From NCBI GenBank assembly GCA_009844425.1, contig VYBN01000030.1, forward strand, positions 1-33,384: a stretch of DNA of 33,384 bases, read 5' to 3'. Within the stretch, counting starts at the first letter, position 1. Each line of letters opens with the position of its first letter. The position numbers and the translations under genes are program-made. The stretch is from Gammaproteobacteria bacterium. Its GTDB lineage: Bacteria; Pseudomonadota; Gammaproteobacteria; Steroidobacterales; Foliamicaceae. The notes beneath the pieces were generated by a model. That model ran no database searches. It had not been told where the DNA came from and worked only from the letters and a program-made list of their open reading frames with translations. Below are positions 8,753-16,000 of this stretch, piece by piece.

Positions 8753-8794
8753 GGTGGGGTGGATCGGGGTTTATGAAGATATAGGCAATGGAGA

Positions 8795-8812
8795 ATATCT
8801 ATATTTAGATAT
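8795..8812. promoter_or_regulatory. Inverted repeat upstream of DUF4143 ATPase 1
   Basis: ATATCTA and TAGATAT arms flank a 4-base centre, nested inside AGGCA (8783-8787) and TGCCT (8820-8824). It lies about 43 bases upstream of the start codon at 8752. It could be an operator for autoregulation. No regulator is assigned. Confidence 0.4.
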
Positions 8813-8840
8813 ATGTCAATGCCTGAAATTACTCAACCAT

Positions 8841-8857
8841 TGCCCGCCTCGTTTTTT
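8841..8857 (+). repeat. Half copy of the terminator element
   Basis: Only the right arm TGCCCGCCTCG and six T remain; the left arm is missing, so it should not terminate. It abuts the hipA 3' scar. In the other hipBA locus (22.26 kb) hipA likewise ends directly against a terminator element. Confidence 0.6.
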
Positions 8858-8943
8858 ACGCTGCCAGTGCGCTGGTTCTGTGCGTGGCGCCGGCCCAGTT
8901 CAGCGCTGACACTCGGCGCAGTTGTATTGTATTTAGTAGCCAT
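8856..8943 (-). pseudogene. hipBA deletion scar (first codons of hipB fused to last codons of hipA)
   Basis: Read on the minus strand, the start gives MATKYNTTAPSVSAELGRR, matching the start of the intact hipB-like gene at 22966 (MDTQYVTSAP-VAAELGRR). The next bases give, in another frame, HRTSALAA and TAA, matching the hipA end HRTRALAG and TAA at 22260. The rest of both genes is missing. The upstream palindrome CCATATATGG and the following CCTCTTAA are kept in both loci. Confidence 0.7.
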
Positions 8944-9066
8944 ATATGGCCTCTTAATAAGAATATATCGTCTGTAGAGGCCAGATGTAGCCTATAGACT
9001 ATAAATTAGTCAAGATCGCTGCTTACTGGCTCGCGATCTCATCCCAGGCAGCAACTAGCGTTGCGG

Positions 9067-9097
9067 CGAGACGGGCTAGATGCCCGTCTCGTTTTTT
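9067..9097 (+). terminator. Terminator element with compensatory stem change
   Basis: The stem is CGAGACGGGC (9067-9076) and GCCCGTCTCG (9082-9091), followed by six T. Compared with the other copies, one G-C pair has become A-T on both sides. The GCAAC-TAGC-GTTGC hairpin precedes it. The stop codon of the minus-strand fic gene (9076-9078) lies at the junction of stem and loop. Confidence 0.75.
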
Positions 9098-10620
9098 GTA
9101 CCCGCATCGGGGGAGTCGGGCATTGCCAGGCGAACGTCTTTCTGCTCGGCGGCTTGCTCCTCTTCAAAGGCATGGCAGGCGCGGAGCTGCGCGGCGGTGT
9201 CCCCGAATCCGGCCCATTCCACCGCGCATGTCCAGCGCCAGGCGTAGGCCAGCATGCGAACTGCCGGTTCGGCGGAGTGTCCGGCGGAAAGCGAGCGCAG
9301 CGCGGCAATGTAATTGCTGCGGTACATGGTGGGAATCACGATCCGTTCCTCGTTCGCGGAAACCAGTTCGGCATTCATCATGATGCGCGCAAGCCGTCCG
9401 TTGCCGTCGGCAAACGGATGAAGTTCCGACACCATGCAGTGCATGAAAACCGCCCGGTGAAACGCGGATTGAAGATCGCGGTAGATGGCAAAGCCGCGGT
9501 CCATCGTGCCGAGCAACGCCTCGGGAGCAACGAACACGGTGGGCCCCGCGCGATTGGCGCGCGTCTTGAACTCCCCGGGCGCCGCTCCCTCGCGCCCACC
9601 TAGCACCGTGGCGTGCCGCCGGCGCAGGAGATCCGCCAGTTCCGCGGCCGTCGCGGGCACAATCCGCATCTCCGCCGGGTCCGACACTACCCGCCATACT
9701 CCCAGGATGTCGTGCGCGTCCGCCGGCCGCTGTTGCGGAACATGGCCACCGAACACGATGTCCGCCGCTTCTTCGAGCGCGAACTTCGTTCCCTCGATGT
9801 AGTTGGAAAAGTAGGCCTCGAAAAACGCCAGCGTCGTATGCCCCGTACCGTCCCGCGCCCCGGGAGGCCTGGTCGGTTCGGGAGCCTGTTGCAAGGCAGC
9901 GAACAGCTCCTCGAACATAGCCACACGACTACTGTCGTACGGTCGGCCTTGCGCCCGGGCCCGGGCCGCCGGCGCCGCCAGTGTTGCCTGGCCGGTCCCG
10001 GACAGCGCAGCGGCGATCCGGTCCAGTTCGCCTTGCTGCTCGGTTCTGTCCAATACCCCCGCGATCCGTCGCGCATCGTCACGCAGTTGGTTCACCGTCG
10101 CCGGACCGGCCGTAGCCATCATCCGCTCCAGGCGCTCTTCCACCTTGATGCGCGAAAGGGTGCGCGGCAGCCGCCCGCCGCGGCCGCGTGACGCGCACAG
10201 GTTATCCAGATAGCTGCGCGCCGGCGAACTCACGTGCAGCGGCTGGCCCATAAAGGGCGGATCGTCCTCATGGGGGGATCCGCGCCGTACGCGCAGCACC
10301 ACGCCCGGCAACGCAATGTCCGCGCCGCGCGGCGCAACAAGGCATACCGAACCATCGCTGGCGGGCGCAAGTTCAAATGCGGTGCGATCCGCCACCAGCG
10401 CGCCGGGAAAGTACCCGGCGACGATGTTCCAGAGATTGCGTCGGACGATGTCCTGCGGCGGATCCTTCAGGTTGCTCGTATACAGCCGTGTCGCGAGCTT
10501 GCGCAACCGCCCGGCCTTGACGCGGCGGGACACGGCATTGCTGATGCGCGCGTTCGACACGAACGCCTCCGGCATGGCGTCCAGCAGGCGGGCAGGGGAT
10601 ATTTCCAGGCTAACGGACAT
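9076..10620 (-). CDS. Fic-family AMPylase-like protein with AbiEi-like N-terminal domain
   Basis: The C-terminal half has the Fic motif HPFADGNGRLAR (401-412), whose histidine is the catalytic base for transferring AMP, or a similar group, to a hydroxyl of a target protein. An inhibitory-helix motif SNYIEG (272-277), fitting (S/T)xxxE(G/N), precedes it, so the enzyme probably restrains itself (class II Fic). Residues ~1-130 resemble the winged-helix, antitoxin-like AbiEi region: RVKAGRLRKLATRLYTSN, then NIVAGYFPGALVADRTAFE. The ATG is 40 bases downstream of the DUF4143 ATPase stop on the same strand, so the two may be co-transcribed. A palindrome (10666-10679) lies just upstream. The last codons (KNETGI and stop) are supplied by the antisense of the terminator element, suggesting the original 3' end was replaced. 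The target is unknown. Confidence 0.85.
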   Translation of the reverse strand: MSVSLEISPARLLDAMPEAFVSNARISNAVSRRVKAGRLRKLATRLYTSNLKDPPQDIVRRNLWNIVAGYFPGALVADRTAFELAPASDGSVCLVAPRGADIALPGVVLRVRRGSPHEDDPPFMGQPLHVSSPARSYLDNLCASRGRGGRLPRTLSRIKVEERLERMMATAGPATVNQLRDDARRIAGVLDRTEQQGELDRIAAALSGTGQATLAAPAARARAQGRPYDSSRVAMFEELFAALQQAPEPTRPPGARDGTGHTTLAFFEAYFSNYIEGTKFALEEAADIVFGGHVPQQRPADAHDILGVWRVVSDPAEMRIVPATAAELADLLRRRHATVLGGREGAAPGEFKTRANRAGPTVFVAPEALLGTMDRGFAIYRDLQSAFHRAVFMHCMVSELHPFADGNGRLARIMMNAELVSANEERIVIPTMYRSNYIAALRSLSAGHSAEPAVRMLAYAWRWTCAVEWAGFGDTAAQLRACHAFEEEQAAEQKDVRLAMPDSPDAGTKNETGI

Positions 10621-10660
10621 GTCACGGCCAAATACGAGAATAAAACCATATTATCAGGAT

Positions 10661-11848
10661 TTATTCGGTAATTTTACCGCTATAACGTAGCTTCGAGGCG
10701 GGAAGGGCCCGGATGCCGGGAGCAAGCGAATAGCGCTTGGCGCCAGCATGAACGATATCCAGGCTGTCCAGCTTGAGGGTTTCCATTGCGGATCTCATCG
10801 AGGGAGTAAGACGCGGAGCTTCGGCGCGCTTCACCTCAAAGCCGTATCGCCGGCTGCCGCCGGTTACGAGCAGATCAAGCGCCGCACCGCTGTGCGTTGA
10901 CCAGTGATAGCACTGTTCCTGGCTCGCGCGCATCAGGTGCATGATCTGGCCGAGCACGAAGCCTTCCCACGATGCGCCAACCTTGGGGTGCGACAGCACG
11001 TCCTCACGGGACCGGAGTCCAAGGAGCGCATGCAGGATGCCCGGGTCCGCGACATACACCTTTGGCGAGCGCACCTGCCTCTTGCTGATGTTCTCGAACC
11101 ACGGCGGCAACTGGCGAACCACGAACAACGAACTCAGCAAGTCCAGGTAGCGTCTCACTGTGGTGTGGGAAACCCCGAATGCTCGCCCGAACTCGGCGCC
11201 GTTCCAGACCTGGCCATGCCAGTGCGCCACCATGGTCCAGAAGCGCCGAAGCATTGTCGTGGGAATGGCCGAGCCGAAATCCGGAACGTTCCGCGACAGG
11301 AACGTGTCGATGAAATTCTTCCGCCAGCGCACGCTTGCGTCTTCCGATGCCGCGAGGCACGACCGCGGAAAGCCCCCTCGCAGCCACAATCGCTCAAGGT
11401 CGGCAACTTCGTCCACGCCGAATCCGCTCAACTGGTGGAATGCCAATCGCCCAGCCAGCGTTTCCGACGTCTGGCGAAGCAGTTGGGTAGACGCGCTCCC
11501 GAGCACCAGGAAGCGGGCCGGCGTCCCCGGACGGTCGGCGAGAACGCGCAGCAGCGGAAATACGTCGGGCAGCCTGTGGACCTCGTCCAGCACGACCAGG
11601 CCGCGCAGCTCCCGTAGCGCAAGGCCGGGATCCTCCAATCGCGCGAGGTCCGCAGGGTCTTCCAGGTCGAACCAGGTGGCGCCTTCGTCTTCCGCTTCGG
11701 CGAGTTGCCTCGCCAGCGTGGTCTTGCCGACCTGCCGCGCGCCGAGCACCGCCACCACCGGGAATTCGTCGAGAAGCACGCGAATCTGCCGGATATGATC
11801 TTCCCGCGTCACCCATTTGTCATTGAAATATGAATCCTTCATGTTCAT
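10661..11848 (-). CDS. AAA-family ATPase with C-terminal DUF4143 domain (2)
   Basis: The 395-residue protein shows Walker A GARQVGKTT (36-44), Walker B VVLDEV (85-90), then VLGSAS, and a DUF4143 half beginning around RNVPDFGSAIP and continuing with VSHTTVRRYLDLLSSLFVVRQLPPW. The C-terminus has the D-x(n)-E-x-K arrangement ALDLLVTGG-RRYGFEVKR of a restriction-nuclease-like fold. It is only distantly similar to the ATPase at 7379, so it is not a recent duplicate. Two starts are possible, ATG at 11848 and ATG at 11842; both lie in a 37-bp inverted repeat that probably controls expression. The fic gene follows after 40 bases on the same strand. The biological role of the family is not settled. 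Confidence 0.85.
   Translation of the reverse strand: MNMKDSYFNDKWVTREDHIRQIRVLLDEFPVVAVLGARQVGKTTLARQLAEAEDEGATWFDLEDPADLARLEDPGLALRELRGLVVLDEVHRLPDVFPLLRVLADRPGTPARFLVLGSASTQLLRQTSETLAGRLAFHQLSGFGVDEVADLERLWLRGGFPRSCLAASEDASVRWRKNFIDTFLSRNVPDFGSAIPTTMLRRFWTMVAHWHGQVWNGAEFGRAFGVSHTTVRRYLDLLSSLFVVRQLPPWFENISKRQVRSPKVYVADPGILHALLGLRSREDVLSHPKVGASWEGFVLGQIMHLMRASQEQCYHWSTHSGAALDLLVTGGSRRYGFEVKRAEAPRLTPSMRSAMETLKLDSLDIVHAGAKRYSLAPGIRALPASKLRYSGKITE
10666..10679. promoter_or_regulatory. Palindrome upstream of fic
   Basis: CGGTAA-TT-TTACCG lies over the end of the upstream ATPase gene, 46 bases before the fic start. The AT-rich stretch between it and fic could hold a -10 element. It is a candidate operator only. 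Confidence 0.35.
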
Positions 11849-11857
11849 ATTTCAATG
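11821..11857. promoter_or_regulatory. Inverted repeat over the start of DUF4143 ATPase 2
   Basis: Perfect 14-base arms, CATTGAAATATGAA (11821-11834) and TTCATATTTCAATG (11844-11857), flank a 9-base spacer that contains both candidate start codons or their edges. It could be an operator, or an mRNA hairpin hiding the start. Chance is unlikely for 14 matched pairs. Confidence 0.6.
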
Positions 11858-11888
11858 TATTCTATACCCACTACGCGTTTAATCGACC

Positions 11889-11916
11889 AGGCGGGCGACC
11901 TGCCCGCCTCGTTTTT
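11889..11916 (+). terminator. Terminator element, shortened copy
   Basis: Stem AGGCGGGC (11889-11896) and GCCCGCCT (11902-11909) with a GACCT loop, then CG and five T. The following GTACGCCCC matches the sequence after the adhesin A terminator. The GCAAC/GTTGC hairpin and the coding tail are absent. Confidence 0.7.
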
Positions 11917-11957
11917 GTACGCCCCTGGGAGCGAGGGCGTCCCGCCCTCACAATTGT

Positions 11958-12368
11958 TCAGGGTGCGGGCAGACGGCTCAAGGCTTGCGCGGGTGTGATG
12001 GCCGGGATAGGGGAGCGTTGGTAGTCCCTGACGTTGCGGGTGACGATGCGCGAAGCGCCGCAGGACCTTGCAGCGGCTACCTGCATCGCGTCCTCAAAGT
12101 CCTTCATGGGCAAGGAAGCAGCGTAACGAATTGCCTCCGCGTCACCCGCCGCTACGCCGATGAAGCGGGTCAATTCGGCGATAAAGTTGCGTGCGCTTTT
12201 CCGTCCGCGCGACGGGGACACCAGGTAGTGGAAATTGGCGACGGAATGCCACGCAATGAACGCGGTTTGCCCGGTTGCCTCGATACGATCGAGAAGGGCC
12301 GCGGCGGTTTCCGAATGGGGGCGCCGATCCAGCGCCAGGTCGATGAGGACATCCGTGTCCAGCAGCAT
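11958..12368 (-). CDS. vapC: VapC-type PIN-domain toxin ribonuclease
   Basis: The 136-residue protein opens with MLLDTDVLIDLAL, the conserved first acidic site of PIN domains, and has the later acids in FEDAMQ (D93) and TRNVRDY (D115). VapC toxins are magnesium-dependent RNases that cut tRNA or rRNA and are held inactive by the partner antitoxin. The ATG at 12368 follows immediately on the antitoxin stop (TAAATG), so the two are translated together. Length and motifs are normal. The C-terminal segment IPAITPAQALSRL is also typical of the family. Confidence 0.88.
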   Translation of the reverse strand: MLLDTDVLIDLALDRRPHSETAAALLDRIEATGQTAFIAWHSVANFHYLVSPSRGRKSARNFIAELTRFIGVAAGDAEAIRYAASLPMKDFEDAMQVAAARSCGASRIVTRNVRDYQRSPIPAITPAQALSRLPAP

Positions 12369-12590
12369 TTACAGATATTTCCTGGCCAGGGCCTCGTATC
12401 GCGCATCGTCGCGCCCGGCCGACTGCAGCCGGCCCCGCCAGCGCGAGGCGAATGACTGAGTGTGGCCCGCGGCCATTGCACGCAGCGCGCCTTCCACGAG
12501 AGAAGAAAGCGATACGCCCCGCGAGCGCGCGTATTGCTTGGCAACAGGCAGCAGCTGCGCGTCCACCGTGAGGGTAAGTTTCCTTTTCAT
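12369..12590 (-). CDS. vapB: VapB-like antitoxin, ribbon-helix-helix type
   Basis: The start at 12590 gives MKRKLTLTVDAQLLPVAKQYARSRGVSLSSLVEGAL, a short strand followed by two helices. This is the arrangement of ribbon-helix-helix DNA-binding antitoxins (DUF6364-like). The 73-residue protein ends with a charged helix (RDDARYEALARKYL) that would bind and block the PIN toxin. A longer frame to 12680 exists but adds an unlikely cysteine/tyrosine-rich leader, so the internal ATG is preferred. Two copies of a TACGTA site just upstream are the likely operator for autoregulation. Confidence 0.8.
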   Translation of the reverse strand: MKRKLTLTVDAQLLPVAKQYARSRGVSLSSLVEGALRAMAAGHTQSFASRWRGRLQSAGRDDARYEALARKYL

Positions 12591-12607
12591 TGCTTCAGGA
12601 CCACAAA

Positions 12608-12638
12608 GATACGTATAGCATAGGAAGAGATACGTATA
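12608..12638. promoter_or_regulatory. Probable vapBC operator: two GATACGTATA sites
   Basis: GATACGTATA occurs at 12608-12617 and again at 12629-12638, 21 bases apart (two helical turns), each with a TACGTA palindrome at its centre. The position 18 to 48 bases upstream of the antitoxin start suits binding by a ribbon-helix-helix dimer pair. Confidence 0.6.
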
Positions 12639-12995
12639 TGTCAAGTATCCGGGTGTGCAACGCCTGAACCAATCAGCCACTCACAATGCTTTCTGTAACC
12701 ACCGGCGCAGCATTGCCCGGATTGAAATCGTGATCGGCACGTCCACAATTTCCATGTCGATCGAGCCGGGTATCACTTCAGCTATCACAAGTTTTGCGGT
12801 TAATCACGCGTATGAATAAGGTGGAAAGCCACTTCGGACGCTTTATCAGGTATTACTTTGGCCATTATAAAACTTTCACAATCAGGTAATGCAACGGCAG
12901 GCCAACGGATAAGGGAAAATCACTATTCCATTGATATATCAGAATCTTATGCTCTGACGCGCAGCCTTGCCGAAACGCGCGGAATGAGTCGGTGA
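12639..12995. other. Intergenic region between vapBC and adhesin B; no clear gene
   Basis: A minus-strand frame open from 12803 to 12681 reads VIAEVIPGSIDMEIVDVP, then TISIRAMLRRWLQKAL and a stop; it looks protein-like but has no ribosome site. A second minus-strand piece near 12874 reads MAKVIPDKASEV, and the two DNA segments (around 12770-12800 and 12846-12877) are diverged copies of each other. A plus-strand frame in the adhesin B phase (12816-12995) ends at TGA 12993 and shows no signal peptide. No convincing promoter for adhesin B is seen. Confidence 0.4.
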
Positions 12996-13001
12996 AAACC
13001 T

Positions 13002-13034
13002 CCGCCTCCTCCACCACCGCCTCCTCCTCCTGCC
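13002..13034 (+). repeat. Poly-proline codon tract at the 5' edge of adhesin B
   Basis: A run of CCN codons (CCG, CCT, CCA) like the runs at 1-27 and 33353-33384 at the 5' sides of adhesins A and C. It marks the point where homology between the three genes begins in this window. Confidence 0.75.
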
Positions 13035-13061
13035 GTCATAACGGCGGAGGCAGAGGCTTCC

Positions 13062-16000
13062 GTGAACGAGAACGCGGCCGGCGGAATAGTTACTTCGGTT
13101 GCCACTGAGAACGCCAACGAAGTCACGGTCGATGACGATCGATTCGAGGTGGCCGACGGCAATTTAAAGCTTACAGTCGGCACTGCGCTGAACTTCGAGT
13201 CTGACACGTCTCCGATCGAAGTCACAATTACGGCCAGTGGCGATGGCGAGTCCGACGCACATGTCGTCAGCGTGTCGATCAACGACGTAAATGAGGCGCC
13301 GACGATATCGGTTGCGGCGATGACCACGGACGAGGCGATGGCCGCCGGCGTGGACCCGGATCTGATGGTGGCCGAAGATTCCGACGGTTCCATTCCTGGC
13401 GCAGTGGTCGCACACATTGAGTTGAGCGATGAGGACACGGGGAACACGCACACCCTGACCGTTAGCGACGACCGCTTCGAGGCCATTCAGGCGTTCGGCC
13501 AGTGGTGGCTGAAGCTCAAGGAAGGTGCCGATCTGGATTACGAAACCGAAGATACCATCACGCTCACCGTGACCGTCACCGACTCCGGCGATCCTGCCCT
13601 GTCCACCGACAGCGCCGAAGTCACGATCACAGTTACCAATGTCGACGAAGCGCCGTCCGCCCCTGAAGTGCGTGACGGTTCTTTCAGCATAGCCGAGAAT
13701 ACGGCGGGCGCCGTCATTACCTCCCTGGCTGACAGCACCGATCCCGAGGGCGACGACATCACCTACTCGGTGGACGACGAGCGTTTCGAGATCACCAGCG
13801 GGCTGGTGCTCAAGTTGAAGGACGGCATGAGCCTCAACTTTGAGGACGGGGCTTCGGTGGACCTGGTTGTTTCCGCCTCGGATCCCGCCGACAACAGCTC
13901 CCAGACCACGGTGACTCTGACCGTCGGCGACTTGAATGAAGCCCCGTCAGTGACGGCGGACGACCATGCCGTGGACGAGAACGTGGCCGGTTCGGGCCTG
14001 GGTGCGATTACGCCCAGCGACCCGGATGCGGGCGACACACTCACGATCGAATTGAGCGGCGACGACCGCTTCGAGGCCCGTCAGGACGATCAGGGCGGAT
14101 GGTGGGTCGCGCTCAAGGACGGCGAAAGCCTGGACTACGAGACCGACCAGTCGATCATGCTCACCGTAACAGTAACGGACGCCGCCGGCCTTTCGGCCAG
14201 CACCGACGTGACGATCACGGTCAACGACGTGAACGAGAATCCGTCGATTGACGTGCGCGATGGCGAAGTCGTGCCGGAGGTCGGCGCGACATCGAGTCTG
14301 ACCGTGGACGAGAATGCCATGGGTGCGGACCTGCCCCCGTTGGCGCTGATCGAAGTGATGGACCCCGACGCGGCCGACGCCGGCATGCTGACGGGCGACG
14401 ACGGCATGATGGCCACCTCGGTTGATGACGACCGCTTCGAGGTCAAGCTCGACTCCGTAGGCGGCCTGTGGCTGGCTCTGAAGGCCGACCAATCACTGGA
14501 TCACGAGGCCGAGACGGCCGGCACGGTGGACGTCACCGTGACCTTCACCGACAGCGCCGGCAACACGGCCAGCGAAGTGGCGACCGTCATGATTACGGAC
14601 CTCAATGAAGCCCCGAGCGTGATGGTGCAGGACGGCGCCACGCCGGGTGGCGTGGAGGCCTCTTCGACCGTGGACGAGAACGTCGCGGGCGCGATACTGG
14701 GTGAGATTCTGATCACAGACCCGGACGACGGCGATACGGTTACGCCCTCGGTTACGGACGATCGCTTTGAAGTAACGCAGGACGACGGCGGCTGGTGGCT
14801 GAAGCTCAAGGACGACGCGAGCCTGAATTACGAGGATAGCGCCACGGTCGATGTCACCGTGACCGTTACGGATGCTGAGGGCCTCACGGCGGAAACCGTG
14901 GCGATGATCACGGTCAACGACATCGGCGAATCGCCGACCGCACCCATGCCTCGCGCGACGGAACTCAGCGTGGATGAGAACGTGGCCGGCGACGTGGTCA
15001 CCGTGCTGGACTCCAGCGATCCGCAGGACGATGCGTTTACCTTCCAGGTGAACGACTCCCGCTTTGAAGTCAACGACGAGGGCGTGCTGAAGCTCAAGGA
15101 CGACATGGCGCTGGACCACGAAGCGGTGTCTTCGATTGATCTTGAGTTGACCGCCACGGACGAGCTGGGGCACGTATCCAGCGTGACGGCGGTGACCGTG
15201 ATGGTCAACGACATGAACGAGAAGCCGATCGCGGTTGGAATGATCGATGACATCGCGGCCAACGCAGGCAGGGAAACCGATATTCCGGTTGATCTGACCG
15301 CCCTGTTCAGCGACCCGGACGACGGCGACGCCATCGTGCGCTGGGAGTTGAGCGGCAACCCGTCGTGGTTGGGGCTGTCGGTGGAATACACCACCGACGG
15401 CAACGGCAACGAGCAGGTGATTGGCCATCTGCGCGGCACTCCGCCCACCACGGGCGACGAGAGCGCCGCTGCGCACGGGGTCACCATCACCGCCAGCGAT
15501 GCGGGAGGCGCATCCGGCGAGACCACTTTCCACGTGGTCGTGGACGATCTGAACGATGACGTTACCGGCGTCAACCTGCTGGACGATAACGGGAACTCGA
15601 TCGTCGAGGTGGAAGTGGACGAGAACAACGCCTCAGGCGTGGTGCTCGGCGAGATCACCGTGGACGATCAGGACCATCCCTCGCACCCGAACGGCATGCA
15701 CCTGGTTGTTGTGAACGACCCCCGGTTCGAGATCAAGATTGATGATCAAGGCGGCTATTGGCTGGCGCTCAAGGAAGGGGTGTCCCTGAATCACGAGCAC
15801 CCGACGGAAAACGGCGTGGTCGACGTGGTGGTCACGGCCATCGACATGAACGGCGAGCAGAACTCGGCCGCTGCGCAGGCTCGCGGAGCGGACAGGTACA
15901 AGGGCACTCAGGACAGCGCAACGTTCACTGTCGTCGTCAACGATGTGAATGACGCCCCGAAGGCCGGCACGATCGGCAACTGGTGGGTCACCGTGGACGA

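Larger units (their letters stand above)
8753..9066. other. 314-bp AT-rich spacer with operators and gene scars
   Basis: No complete gene is seen. The spacer holds an inverted repeat upstream of the minus-strand ATPase, half of a terminator element (8841-8857), a hipBA deletion scar (8856-8943) and an AT-rich stretch. In that stretch GGCCTCT (8948-8954) is paired with AGAGGCC (8976-8982). The right end contains the GCAAC/GTTGC hairpin (9051-9064) of another terminator element. Confidence 0.6.

Noticed and set aside
9010-9046. GATCGC/GCGATC hairpin as a separate regulatory RNA
   Set aside because: The arms are only 6 bases with a long loop and no conservation with other loci in the window.
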